A stretch of 32,202 bases of DNA, from contig DAOUEW010000250.1 of assembly GCA_034430275.1 (NCBI GenBank), positions 1 to 32,202 of the forward strand. The letters are read 5' to 3'. Every line of letters starts with the position of its first letter. The stretch's first letter is position 1. Below are positions 24,469 to 32,202 of the stretch, in pieces. Below the pieces are notes generated by a model that saw nothing but the letters and a program-made list of their open reading frames with translations, had not been told where the DNA came from and made no database searches. The position numbers were made by a program, and so were the translations under genes. The stretch is from JAUVXJ01 sp034430275. Lineage in GTDB: Bacteria > Chloroflexota > Anaerolineae > UBA7937 > B3-Chlor.

Positions 24469-24825
24469 ATGAAGACAGTGTATTTCCGGGCTGAACTGCT
24501 CTTCCCGCACGAAAGCGTCTCTGCTCTCATGGAAGTGGGGAACGGACGGTGGAAGCGTCTTGTGAAGCGCGTCGCCGACCTTCCCGAGACCCACGAGGAT
24601 GCACTGGCCTTCTCTTTGATGATGATCAGATTGTGCGGCTGCCTTAGGTGCAACCCCGGCAGCTACAAGGCGTCGCTGGGGTGTCCCGCCTGTGGCAGAC
24701 GGATCATCGGCATGAACAAGGAGTCAGACGAGGCTCTGATCGAGTACTACGACCGGGCAAAGGAGGATCTCACGAGGTACCTCCGTACCGGCGAGGTGAT
24801 AGTACACGAAGAGGTCTTGGTCTAG
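24469..24825 (+). CDS. Small zinc-ribbon-like protein of unknown function
   Basis: A 118-residue protein I do not recognise. The N-terminal half is KTVYFRAELLFPHESVSALMEVGNGRWKRLVKRV. The centre has five cysteines, CGCLRC (56-61) and CPAC (72-75), spaced like a treble-clef or zinc-ribbon metal site. The C-terminal third is a charged helix (DEALIEYYDRAKEDLTRYLR). No signal peptide or membrane helix is seen. ATG 24469 has GAGGTGAG 8 bases upstream. It has its own consensus promoter, a long structured leader and a clear terminator, so it is a monocistronic, real gene. The strong expression signals suggest a housekeeping or stress role, but nothing in the sequence names one. Confidence 0.8.
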   Translation: MKTVYFRAELLFPHESVSALMEVGNGRWKRLVKRVADLPETHEDALAFSLMMIRLCGCLRCNPGSYKASLGCPACGRRIIGMNKESDEALIEYYDRAKEDLTRYLRTGEVIVHEEVLV

Positions 24826-24856
24826 CGGGCGTGAGACAGCCCACGTGTGCCAATAG

Positions 24857-24888
24857 AGCCGTCTGTGAGAGCAGGCGGCTTTTCTCTT
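24857..24888 (+). terminator. Rho-independent terminator after the zinc-ribbon gene
   Basis: AGCCGTCT (24857-24864) pairs with AGGCGGCT (24873-24880), with one G-U pair and an 8-base loop, and runs into TTTTCTCTT. A smaller AGGCG/CGCCT hairpin follows at 24891-24905. Confidence 0.8.
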
Positions 24889-24978
24889 GGAGGCGGCCTT
24901 CGCCTTTCCATGACCTGAGGTAGTTGTCGAGGGACAGGGTGCCGAAAGTGGACAGAGCTGGGTTGCGTGCGAGGGGTC

Positions 24979-26052
24979 ATGGGTGAGGTAGCTGGGGGCC
25001 GGTGCCAGGTATGCGGCAAGTCCACTCTGGTGGCGCAGAACCTGGCTGCCTGCGCCGATTGTATTCGTGATTATCCCGAGCGGGTGATGGCCCACATACG
25101 TGAGCTGCAAGAGGCGTCGCGAAGGGAATTCGGCTTGCCGCTGGCTCCTCCGCGAGATCGTGAGGGGGTCGCGTGCCGCCTCTGCGCCAACGAATGCCGC
25201 ATCCCCGAGGGCGGAAGGGGGTTCTGTGGACTGCGCACGAATCAAGAGGGGAGGCTGGTCCACCTGGCAGGCACCGCTGCCAGGGGCATCCTGCACTGGT
25301 ATCACGATCCGCTGCCCACCAACTGCGTGGCGGCATGGGTCTGTGAGGGGAGGCAGAAGCACGGGTTCAACAACCTGGCGGTCTTCTACGGGGCGTGCAC
25401 CTTCAACTGCTTGTATTGCCAGAATTGGCAGTACAGGGCTATGTCTGCGGAAGACGAGGCTACATCGGCGGAGGAGCTGGCCGGGGCAGCCGATGCGCGG
25501 ACTTACTGCGTGTGCTACTTCGGTGGCGACCCGGCCGCCCAGATGCTCCACGCGCTTGCGGCCTCCGAGATCCTGTCGCGGCATGGCATCAGAATCTGCT
25601 GGGAGACGAACGGCTCCATGCACCCCAGGCTGCTGGACAGGGCGGTGGAGCTCGCCGTGGAGTCCGGCGGCTGCATCAAGTTCGATCTCAAAGCCTACGA
25701 CCGGAGTCTGCACACCGCGCTCACGGGCGTCAGCAACGAGCGCACGCTCGACAATTTCGCCAGGGTGGCGCAGAGGATCGGTGAACGAGCGCAGCCGCCC
25801 CTGTTGATAGCCAGCACCCTGTTGGTGCCGGGCTACGTGGACAGCCGGGAGGTGGGGCAGTTGGCGGATTTCATCGCGTCCCTCGATCCCCATATCCCTT
25901 ACTCGCTGCTGGGCTTCCATCCCCACTTTCTGTTGCCGGACTTGCCCCGAACGTCGGTGGGGCACGCGGACGAGTGCGAGAAGGCTGCCAGAGAGGCCGG
26001 CTTGATCAACGTTCACATCGGCAACCGGCACCTGCTGTCTCGGGAATACTAG
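24979..26052 (+). CDS. PflA-like radical SAM protein with N-terminal cysteine pairs
   Basis: A 357-residue radical SAM enzyme. The iron-sulfur motif is CTFNCLYC (Cys140, Cys144, Cys147), preceded by FYGAC and followed by QNWQYR, as in the PflX/PflA-like group. Later blocks CYFGGDPAAQ (GGE-like motif), ICWETNGSMHPRLLDR and CIKFDLKAYD fit the SAM barrel. The first 90 residues hold extra cysteines: CQVC (9-12), CADC (25-28), and CRLCANEC (66-73) with Cys83, probably a zinc knuckle plus a second metal site. Such proteins are annotated as glycyl-radical activases, but no glycyl-radical enzyme is in the window, so the substrate is open. Start: ATG 24979 with GAGGGG just upstream; GTG 24967 is in frame but less likely. 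It is monocistronic, between two convergent or terminated genes. Confidence 0.9.
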   Translation: MGEVAGGRCQVCGKSTLVAQNLAACADCIRDYPERVMAHIRELQEASRREFGLPLAPPRDREGVACRLCANECRIPEGGRGFCGLRTNQEGRLVHLAGTAARGILHWYHDPLPTNCVAAWVCEGRQKHGFNNLAVFYGACTFNCLYCQNWQYRAMSAEDEATSAEELAGAADARTYCVCYFGGDPAAQMLHALAASEILSRHGIRICWETNGSMHPRLLDRAVELAVESGGCIKFDLKAYDRSLHTALTGVSNERTLDNFARVAQRIGERAQPPLLIASTLLVPGYVDSREVGQLADFIASLDPHIPYSLLGFHPHFLLPDLPRTSVGHADECEKAAREAGLINVHIGNRHLLSREY

Positions 26053-26089
26053 CCGGTGGATGACACGCTGGGGCGGAGAGGGAAAGCAA

Positions 26090-26121
26090 AGAGAGCCGCC
26101 TCCCACCAACGGCGACTCTCT
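26090..26121 (-). terminator. Terminator for the rplI operon
   Basis: AGAGAGCCGCC (26090-26100) and GGCGACTCTCT (26111-26121) form a stem with one mismatch and a 10-base loop. On the minus strand it is followed by TTGCTTTCC, weakly T-rich; the plus strand side has none. It lies 30 bases after the stop at 26152 and would also face the radical SAM gene. Confidence 0.6.
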
Positions 26122-26151
26122 GCAAAAGGCATAAGCTGAACTGCTCCAAGC

Positions 26152-26514
26152 CTACTTGTCGACTAGATCCTTTCTGAAGAGCGTAGCGAAGTCGCCGTCG
26201 AAATCACGCAGGAAGCAGTGCACGTCGAGGACGTCGTCGCTGCTGATCGCAGGGAGGCTCTTCGCCCGCTCCAGTTCGTCAGGGCTGAGATCGGTGAGTA
26301 ACTCAACCTGCTCGTCTTCCTTGACCATGGCCAGAATGATCCCTTGAGTGCCACAGTGATGGCACGAAACCATCAGCATCCACAGCTCATCCTGCTGACC
26401 CATGATCGTCACGTCGCTCTCGTCGTAGGGCTCTGAGCAGACGACGCACTTGATGTTCTCCAGAAGCTGCCTCACGAAGTTGTACTCAGGCGAGTTATGG
26501 TCAATCTTCCTCAT
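26152..26514 (-). CDS. Small CxxC-containing protein cotranscribed with rplI
   Basis: A 120-residue protein I do not recognise. Residues 1-22 form a helix (SPEYNFVRQLLENIK). CVVC (23-26) and CHHC (51-54) flank a beta hairpin (TIMGQQDELWMLMVS), giving a likely zinc ribbon. The C-terminal half is acidic and helical (LSPDELERAKSLPAISSDDVLDVHCFLRDFDGDF). No signal or membrane segment. ATG 26514 lies inside the end of rplI, a 14-base overlap, so translation is probably coupled to L9. A ribosome- or stress-related role is possible by context only. Confidence 0.82.
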   Translation of the reverse strand: MRKIDHNSPEYNFVRQLLENIKCVVCSEPYDESDVTIMGQQDELWMLMVSCHHCGTQGIILAMVKEDEQVELLTDLSPDELERAKSLPAISSDDVLDVHCFLRDFDGDFATLFRKDLVDK

Positions 26515-26989
26515 CAGCAGTCTCTTGGCTCGTCGTTTCCTCGTCTTGTCCTACGACGTCCACCCGGATGCTGGGACTGAGGTAGGACAAGAGGCGGATC
26601 GGGACCGTATAGATGCCGAGCTGGCGTATGGGCTCTTCTAGTTCTATCTTGCGCCGGTCGACTTTGATGCCGGTTTCCTCTTCCAGAGCTTGCGCGATGT
26701 CACCAGTGGTCACCGAGCCGTACAGGCGCTCCTTCTCGCCGGTCTTGGCGGAGATGGTGAGTGTGACCCCTTCCAGCTTGCTGGCCAACTCCTTGGCCTC
26801 TGTTTCGAGGGCTTTCTCCCGCCGGGCCTCTACTTTGCGTCTCTGCTCGAGTTGGCTCAAGGCGCTCCCGGTGACTACCACCGCGAGTCCCTTGGGGATC
26901 AGATGGTTGCGCGCGAAGCCCGGGGCAACCTTGCAGACGTCTCCGGCCTTACCCAGTCTGGCTACGTCCTGTAGCAGAATAACCTCCAT
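26501..26989 (-). CDS. rplI: 50S ribosomal protein L9
   Basis: A 162-residue ribosomal protein bL9. The N-domain begins MEVILLQDVARLGKAGDVCKVAPGFARNHLIPKGLA, the exact family signature. A long charged connecting helix (about 45-75) leads to the C-domain (GSVTTGDIAQALEEETGIKVDRRKIELEEPIRQLGIYTVPIRL). About 15 acidic and Thr/Ser residues extend the C-terminus beyond the usual L9 end. ATG 26989 has GAGGTG about 8 bases upstream and a good promoter. rpsF, ssb and rpsR, its usual neighbours, are absent; a small CxxC gene overlaps its 3' end instead. Confidence 0.97.
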   Translation of the reverse strand: MEVILLQDVARLGKAGDVCKVAPGFARNHLIPKGLAVVVTGSALSQLEQRRKVEARREKALETEAKELASKLEGVTLTISAKTGEKERLYGSVTTGDIAQALEEETGIKVDRRKIELEEPIRQLGIYTVPIRLLSYLSPSIRVDVVGQDEETTSQETADEED

Positions 26990-27020
26990 CAGGGCACCTC
27001 GTTCCTAGTTCGTGGTCTAG

Positions 27021-27049
27021 ATTGTACAACAATGGCCAACAAAGCTCAA
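27021..27049 (-). promoter_or_regulatory. Promoter for rplI
   Basis: Minus strand TTGAGC (27049-27044), a 17-base spacer and TACAAT (27026-27021). The leader is about 25 bases and holds a normal Shine-Dalgarno. Between 27050 and 27227 I see only GC-rich sequence with short hairpins (for example around 27076-27089) and no convincing gene. Confidence 0.65.
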
Positions 27050-27227
27050 GTACGGGGGAGAAACGTCCGGGGACTCCCGGCAGAAGACCATCGGTCAATG
27101 GCGTGCGGCGCCGCAAAGCCGCAGCGCAAGTGCTGTGGTACGGAGTTGGGGCGCAAGGCAGACCCGCGGCTCGCCGCACAGGTGCCGGCGGCTCAGGGAC
27201 AGAATGGTGCCCAGCCTCTGTGGTGTA

Positions 27228-27236
27228 TGCTATAAT
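27228..27236 (+). promoter_or_regulatory. Extended -10 element overlapping the first ATG of the GT-C gene
   Basis: TGC followed by a perfect TATAAT (27231-27236), an extended -10. No -35 match is present. Transcription would start near 27243, so the in-frame ATG at 27235 would be outside the mRNA and ATG 27253 is the first usable start. Confidence 0.5.
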
Positions 27237-27252
27237 GGCGGACGGTGTGGAG

Positions 27253-30150
27253 ATGTCACTGAGAAGCTCGAGGGCATGGTGCGTGGCCTCGCGAGTTGGG
27301 CGCTGGGGAGGCAAGAGCGCCGTCTGGGTCACGTTGCTCACTCTGCTCGCCTTCGTCCTTCGGGTTTGGAGGCTTGACTTCCAGCCTCTATGGTGGGACG
27401 AGGGCTGGACGGTCTATTTCGCTACCTCCGCCGTGAGGGAGATGATCGCCCGCACGGCGATCGACATCCATCCGCCTTTCTACTACCTGCTGCTACATCT
27501 CTGGGTCGCGCTCACTGGCCCCAGCGCGGCAGTGGTGCGGTTCTTCTCTGTTCTCGTTGGCACCTTGTCGATTCCTCTTCTGTTCCTGGTCGGCCGTCGT
27601 CTCTTTGGTCAGAGGGCTGGCTTGATCGCGGCGCTGGTTCTGGCCGTGGCTCCTTTCCACATCTACTACTCCCAGGAAGCCAGGATGTATGGCCTGGTCA
27701 CGTTGCTGGTGCTTGCTTCCACCTGGTGCTTCCTGTCCATGCTGGAGAGGAGAGAGACTCCTCATCGCGATTGGCCCAGGTGGCTGCTCTACGTCCTGGT
27801 CACCTGTTTGGCTATGTATACGCAGTACTACGCAGCCTTCGTCCCGGTCGCACAGATTCTGTTCGTCCTCTTCCGCTGGCGCAGCTACAGGGGGGTCTTC
27901 GGCAGGTGGGTGGCGGCGCAGGTCGCTCTGGTGGTGGCCTACCTTCCCTGGTTGGCCTACGCGGGGCCAAAGCTGGTGGCGTACGTGGGCAACAAACTGG
28001 TCAAGGAAGGAGACGTGTCCGTAGGTCTCTACACCTACTTCCAGGAACATCTCGTCGCCTTCTCGGTCGGCCACCTCAGCGCAGCCAGATTCTTGCTGTC
28101 CTGGTCCGCAGTGGTCTTCGTCGGGCTCGCACTCTTGGGGGTCGTGGCGGGTATGTCGTCCCTTCATCGACGATCGTCGCACGAGGGGCAGGAACAGGAC
28201 GCGACGGTCTTTACTCTCCTCTACCTGCTGGTTCCGGTCACTCTGGGCTTCGTGGTCAACCTGCGCTACCCGTTCACGTCTCCTGCGATCGAGCGCCTGT
28301 TCCTACTGTGCGCCCCGGCCTTCTACCTGCTGGTCGCCGCAGGGCTAACCTGGCTGGTGGATCGTTTCCGTGTGGGCTGGCTAGCAGTGTTGGTGGTAGT
28401 GGTGTTGAGTGGCCTATCCATCACCGATTTCTATACGGTAGAGCGGTACAGTGAGGAGGACTACCGCCCGCTGGTGAGGAAGGTGCAAGCGCTGGCTCGG
28501 CCCGATGACGTGGTGGTGGCCGTGCACCCGTGGCAGATAGGATACTTCCGAGCCTACTACGAGGGTGCTACGCCTTTCCTGTACCTGACCCCCAAAGAGG
28601 CGACGGACGTGACCAGCGAACTGTGGGCGGAAGACGGCGCCCGGATGGCCAGCGATCTCGAAGAGCTGTCGGCCGGGCACAGATTCCTCTGGTTCCCCGC
28701 TCACGAAGCTCTAGGAAGGATCCTGGAGAGTGAGGTAGAGAGCTACCTCTCCCAGCAGCACTACCCGGTCTTGAGCCAGTGGTTCAGCGATAGCACCCGG
28801 TTGCTCTGCTACGTTGCGAACGGAGAGACCAGCCTCACGGAGGTAGGCACCAACTTCGGCGACCGGGTGAGCCTGCTGGCCTATGGAGCCACCCCTCACA
28901 GTGCCGAGGCTGCATGGGGGACCTTGTTCGTCGATCTACGCTGGAGGGTAGATCAGCCGCTGGACGGCACGTACAAGATCGCTTTGCGGCTGGTGGACGA
29001 GACGGGCCAGGTCTGGGCTGCCGAGGACAGGGAGCCGTGGGGAGGGTTGCGCCCGTTCCACGAGCAACCCACCGGCAGTGAGCTCTCGGACCACCAGGGG
29101 CTCGTGATTCCGGCAGGCACACCCCCTGGCCTGTACGAGCTTCGACTGGGCCTCTACCGGCTGGAAAACGGCGAGTGGCTCGATGTGCTGGGCGACCGGG
29201 GCGATCCCCAGGGCGTGGAGAGGACCCTCACCGAGATCGAGGTGCGCGCGCCTGAGGACCCTCCGCGCGAGGAAGCTCTCTTCGTGCAGTACCCTCACAC
29301 TGCGGATTTCGCCGGTGGCCTGCGCTCTCTTGGATACTCCCTCGGCGGTGAGAGCTTCCAGCCTGGAGATACCTTGCGGATCGGGTTGTTTTGGGAGGCC
29401 CGGGCAGACTTGCAGAAGGAGTACGAACTGGTTCTGTCTCTACAGGACGCTGGGGGACGGACCTGGGCCAGCGTGGAGGGACCACTGGCCGTTCCTGCCT
29501 ATCCGACCAGCCGCTGGAGGGCGGGGGAGTTGATACGCGGCCAGCAGAGCCTGACTATTCCGGCCGGGACCCCCAGCGGGCACTATCGACTGGTCCTCGC
29601 CGTGTTTGCGGCAGAAGACGGGGTGCAGGTGCTGCTGCGCCGGTGGGGTCTGGACTGGGGGGAGAGTCTCGTGTTGAGCACTGTGGATGTCCAGGGCAGG
29701 GAGCATCAGGCTGAGGCTCCGGAGTCCATAGCCTTTCCCATGTCGCTTCGACTCGGCGACGCCATACGCTTCCTGGGGTACGATCTCGACACGCAGGACG
29801 TCTCCGCCGGAGCAACTCTGCACCTGACCCTGTACTGGGAGGCCCTCGCAGAGATGGAGACGTCGTATACCGTATTCAACCATCTCATCGACGGTGAGAA
29901 CAGAATCTGGGGGCAGAAGGACGGCATCCCTGGTGGAGGCACGTTGCCCACCAGCGGATGGATCACCGGAGAATACGTGGTTGACGAATTCGAGATCATC
30001 GTCCATGCCGATGCTCCGCCTGGCGAGTACGTGCTGGAGACAGGGATGTACGACCTGGCGACTATGACCCGGCTGACCATCGTTGATGCTGAGGGAGGTG
30101 TGATAGGGGACCGTATCCTCCTCGATAGCACCTCGATTCAGGTACGGTAG
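27253..30150 (+). CDS. GT-C (PMT/ArnT-like) membrane glycosyltransferase with three C-terminal beta modules
   Basis: About 965 residues. The N-terminal half is a polytopic glycosyltransferase (about 10-11 helices) of the GT39/GT83 kind that uses polyprenyl-phosphate sugars on the outer face of the membrane. WWDEGW in the first outer loop holds the expected catalytic Asp-Glu pair, and HPPFYYLLLHLW and YYSQEARMYGLVTLLVLAS are family marks. A hydrophilic domain follows from about residue 400. The last 430 residues carry three related beta-sandwich-like modules starting near 537, 690 and 838. Each has a strand of the form LRIGLFWEA or LHLTLYWEA, a W.P..W..GE stretch and an IPAGTP.G.Y.L..G.Y segment. 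Start: ATG 27253, since TATAAT covers ATG 27235. The next gene carries the same kind of module. Confidence 0.88.
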   Translation: MSLRSSRAWCVASRVGRWGGKSAVWVTLLTLLAFVLRVWRLDFQPLWWDEGWTVYFATSAVREMIARTAIDIHPPFYYLLLHLWVALTGPSAAVVRFFSVLVGTLSIPLLFLVGRRLFGQRAGLIAALVLAVAPFHIYYSQEARMYGLVTLLVLASTWCFLSMLERRETPHRDWPRWLLYVLVTCLAMYTQYYAAFVPVAQILFVLFRWRSYRGVFGRWVAAQVALVVAYLPWLAYAGPKLVAYVGNKLVKEGDVSVGLYTYFQEHLVAFSVGHLSAARFLLSWSAVVFVGLALLGVVAGMSSLHRRSSHEGQEQDATVFTLLYLLVPVTLGFVVNLRYPFTSPAIERLFLLCAPAFYLLVAAGLTWLVDRFRVGWLAVLVVVVLSGLSITDFYTVERYSEEDYRPLVRKVQALARPDDVVVAVHPWQIGYFRAYYEGATPFLYLTPKEATDVTSELWAEDGARMASDLEELSAGHRFLWFPAHEALGRILESEVESYLSQQHYPVLSQWFSDSTRLLCYVANGETSLTEVGTNFGDRVSLLAYGATPHSAEAAWGTLFVDLRWRVDQPLDGTYKIALRLVDETGQVWAAEDREPWGGLRPFHEQPTGSELSDHQGLVIPAGTPPGLYELRLGLYRLENGEWLDVLGDRGDPQGVERTLTEIEVRAPEDPPREEALFVQYPHTADFAGGLRSLGYSLGGESFQPGDTLRIGLFWEARADLQKEYELVLSLQDAGGRTWASVEGPLAVPAYPTSRWRAGELIRGQQSLTIPAGTPSGHYRLVLAVFAAEDGVQVLLRRWGLDWGESLVLSTVDVQGREHQAEAPESIAFPMSLRLGDAIRFLGYDLDTQDVSAGATLHLTLYWEALAEMETSYTVFNHLIDGENRIWGQKDGIPGGGTLPTSGWITGEYVVDEFEIIVHADAPPGEYVLETGMYDLATMTRLTIVDAEGGVIGDRILLDSTSIQVR

Positions 30151-30215
30151 TTGCGGTGCGCTGTGTGTGTTGAGGTGATACAGCTCCGTGTGGCTTTGGT
30201 AGGGGAGGTGGACTG

Positions 30216-32202
30216 TTGAGCCGGATGCGGGAGGTGCTGGCAGCCTCTGGCGTACCCTGGGAGACGGCACTCCTGGTCGTTATTCTGCTGGTAGCCACCT
30301 TCCTCAGAACTTTTCTCTTCGAGGCCGCGCCTCCGGGACTCCAGCACGACGAGGTCTTCAAGGCCAACTTCGCGCTGGATATCCTCGATGGGGGATGGCC
30401 GGTCTACTTCGACGCGAATGGCGGGGAGGAGGCGCTTTTTCCATACCTCGCTGCGGTGTCCATCTCGCTCTTCGGCCGCAACTTCTTCGCCCTCCGCTTC
30501 GTGTCTCTGGTATGTGCCACCCTGAGTATCGTTCTCAGCTACCGGTTGGTCCGGGAGTTGTTCGGGAGGCGGGTTGCGGTCCTGGCGGCGGCCGCTATGG
30601 CGATCTCCTTCTGGCACGTCTTCGATAGCCGGGTCGCCTTGCGCCCTATTACGCTGCTCATGATGGGCGCGGCTAGCATCTATCTGTACTGGTTGGCCCT
30701 GAGGACGGGAAGGATCGCTTGCTTCGGTCTGGCTGGCGTGTGTCTGGGGGTGAGCTTGTACACCTACACCTCTGGCTTCCTGATCCCGGTGACCATCTTG
30801 CTCTTTTTGCTTCTCTACCAGATCCCCTTTCAGCGGGACCTTCTACGGCGGAGGTGGAGGGGCATCTTGCTGGCTGTGGTCGTCACTGTGATCGTCGCTC
30901 TCCCCATGCTGCATCACGTGTACACCCATCCAGCCGCATCCACCGCCCGTGCCCGCGATCTGAGCGATCACCTCAACCTGTTTCTGACTGGAGAGCCGGG
31001 TCCCCTGGTGACTGACATGCTGCACGTATTGGGCATGTTCGGGCTTCGAGGAGACCCCGAGTGGCGGTACAACCTGGCGGGACGACCCGTGTTCGATCCC
31101 ATCACGTTCGCGCTCTTCTGTGGGGGAGTCGTCATCGGTCTGCGCAGGATCCGCAGGCCGGAGTATGCGTTTCTGTTCCTTTGGCTGTGTCTCAACGTGG
31201 TGCCGGCCGCCATCACCCGCAACAGCCCTTCGACGCTGCGGGCCATCGGCTCGCTGACGGCGATCTACGTCCTGCCGGCGCTAGCCCTGGATCTCTCTTT
31301 CGATTGGGTGGGCCGCAGATTCGCCTATCGAGGTACGATGGCCTTGGCAGGCGCGGTGGTCGTGCTGCTGTCAGCGAACGCCCTGTGGACCTACCACGAC
31401 TACTTCGGCATTTGGTCTCAGAACGTCGAAGTCCGGGACATCTACCGGGCCGACCTGACGGCGGTGGCGCGATATCTGGAGCAGAGTGTCACCGATGAAG
31501 CAGTCTGTGTATCGGCACCATTCGCCGGAGACCTGGACCAGCAGGTCTTGACCTTCATGATGGGTGAGGAACGGGCCATCCGGTGGTTCGATGGGCAACA
31601 GACCCTCGTGCTGCCAGAAAGCGACACTTCTGGCGAGACCGTCTACGTGTTCCCGGCCGCGGGCCCGTTGCGCGAGGATCTGGCAGATCGCTTCTTCTTT
31701 CGTCTGCCTGTTGCTGAAACCGTTCTCGATCCGCGCGGCGAGCCTGCCTTCGTTGCCTATCGCCTCAGCCCTGAGGAATTGGCGGAGTTGCGAGCCATAG
31801 AGCCCGCAAACCAACTTTCCGTGGAGCTCGAGGACAAGGTGGAGCTGTTGGGTTACGATCTGCCCGCATCTGTCGAGGCGGGTACCCGGCTTCCCCTGCT
31901 GTTGTACTGGCGTGTGTCCCAGCCCATCAGGCCGGACCTGCTCTACTGTTTTTTCGCCCACCTCGTGGACACCAGGCAGTACTCGTGGGACCAGGTGGAT
32001 ACGCTTGGCTATCCGGTGTCCAGTTGGATCGAGGGCGATGTGGTCGTTCAAGCCTTCGACCTTGAGGTACCTGTGGATGCGCCCCCCCTCACCTACAAGG
32101 TCAACCTGGGCATGTACGACCTGGCGACAGGGCAGCGCCTGACTCCGGTGGTGGCGGGTGCCCCCATGCCCGGCGGCGCGGTGGCCAGCGATGCGTTCGC
32201 CG
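30216..32202 (+). CDS. GT-C (PMT/ArnT-like) membrane glycosyltransferase, 3' end outside the window
   Basis: An open frame of 662 codons to the window edge with no stop. TTG 30216 has GGGAGGT about 7 bases upstream; ATG 30225 is an alternative. The N-terminal helix LLVVILLVATFLRTFLF is followed by an outer loop with GLQHDEVFKANFAL; Asp45-Glu46 match the catalytic pair of the PMT family. Then EEALFPYLAAVSISLFG and ISFWHVFDSRVALRPITLLM continue the family pattern, with about ten helices to residue 400. From about residue 542 a beta module begins (VELLGYDLPASVEAGTRLPLLLYWRV, later VPVDAPPLTYKVNLGMYDLATGQRL), closely like the last module of the preceding gene (LGYDLDTQ..., ETGMYDLATMTRL). The 65-base gap suggests one operon. 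Confidence 0.88.
   Translation, partial: MSRMREVLAASGVPWETALLVVILLVATFLRTFLFEAAPPGLQHDEVFKANFALDILDGGWPVYFDANGGEEALFPYLAAVSISLFGRNFFALRFVSLVCATLSIVLSYRLVRELFGRRVAVLAAAAMAISFWHVFDSRVALRPITLLMMGAASIYLYWLALRTGRIACFGLAGVCLGVSLYTYTSGFLIPVTILLFLLLYQIPFQRDLLRRRWRGILLAVVVTVIVALPMLHHVYTHPAASTARARDLSDHLNLFLTGEPGPLVTDMLHVLGMFGLRGDPEWRYNLAGRPVFDPITFALFCGGVVIGLRRIRRPEYAFLFLWLCLNVVPAAITRNSPSTLRAIGSLTAIYVLPALALDLSFDWVGRRFAYRGTMALAGAVVVLLSANALWTYHDYFGIWSQNVEVRDIYRADLTAVARYLEQSVTDEAVCVSAPFAGDLDQQVLTFMMGEERAIRWFDGQQTLVLPESDTSGETVYVFPAAGPLREDLADRFFFRLPVAETVLDPRGEPAFVAYRLSPEELAELRAIEPANQLSVELEDKVELLGYDLPASVEAGTRLPLLLYWRVSQPIRPDLLYCFFAHLVDTRQYSWDQVDTLGYPVSSWIEGDVVVQAFDLEVPVDAPPLTYKVNLGMYDLATGQRLTPVVAGAPMPGGAVASDAFA

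Noticed and set aside
24724..26109. 461-codon minus-strand frame opposite the radical SAM gene
   Set aside because: The plus strand holds all radical SAM motifs with a good start; the antisense frame has no known domain and would overlap a terminator.
27032..27235. Small plus-strand frame (67 codons) between rplI and the GT-C gene
   Set aside because: It starts inside the rplI promoter, has no ribosome site and no recognisable sequence, and ends at the GT-C promoter.
1..32202. CRISPR arrays, IS elements, prophage or integrative elements
   Set aside because: I found no regularly spaced direct repeats, transposase or integrase motifs, or att-like duplications at either tRNA gene.

Overview
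The window is GC-rich bacterial chromosome (low 60s % GC by eye). It shows sigma-70 type promoters (TTGACA/TATAAT), standard stop codons, two tRNA genes, ribosomal protein L9, MnmE, TadA and an RpoD-family sigma factor. Membrane glycosyltransferases with C-terminal beta modules, a GHL10 family protein and several small CxxC proteins make a Chloroflexota (Anaerolineae-like) bacterium my best guess. No 16S gene or other decisive marker is present, so this is tentative. I see no phage, IS element, integrase or CRISPR array.

Layout. (1) 128-5206, plus strand: a tightly packed surface-glycan operon of GT2 glycosyltransferase, NAD-dependent epimerase, DegT-type aminotransferase, SAM methyltransferase and O-antigen ligase/polymerase. 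It is preceded by two strong palindromes and a -10 box. (2) 5243-8238: a HEAT-repeat protein, then a translation-fidelity block on the minus strand (mnmE, tadA, tRNA-Ser(CGA)) with tRNA-Trp(CCA) divergent. (3) 8282-11883, plus: HNH endonuclease, a cysteine-containing ArsR-type regulator, an RpoD-family sigma factor and a membrane-anchored GHL10 glycosidase-like protein. (4) 11893-20093, minus: a second glycan block of galE, an orphan magnesium-chelatase-type AAA+ ATPase, three GT4 glycosyltransferases and a polyprenyl-phosphate sugar transferase, followed by a short CAD-like dihydroorotase. (5) 20266-23952, minus: a lipoprotein with two repeated domains, and a GH2 beta-mannosidase whose single reading frame is broken only by two in-frame TAG codons. 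(6) 24242-26989: two small zinc-ribbon-like proteins, a PflA-like radical SAM protein and L9. (7) 27253-32202, plus: two adjacent GT-C (PMT/ArnT-like) membrane glycosyltransferases sharing C-terminal beta modules; the second runs off the window.

How it works together. Regions 1, 4 and 7 hold most parts of a surface polysaccharide or glycoprotein pathway: sugar nucleotide supply (galE, epimerase, aminotransferase), priming on the lipid carrier (WbaP-like), extension (GT2, three GT4), polymerisation or ligation (O-antigen ligase) and transfer from lipid-linked sugars (GT-C). No flippase or chain-length regulator is visible, so those would lie elsewhere.

Most notable: the beta-mannosidase with two amber codons but otherwise intact frame, catalytic motifs and promoter; the orphan ChlI-type ATPase whose stop codon abuts a glycosyltransferase start; the ArsR-type gene with two palindromes over its transcription start, immediately upstream of a sigma factor; and several -10 boxes lying only 11-20 nt from start codons, implying very short 5' leaders.
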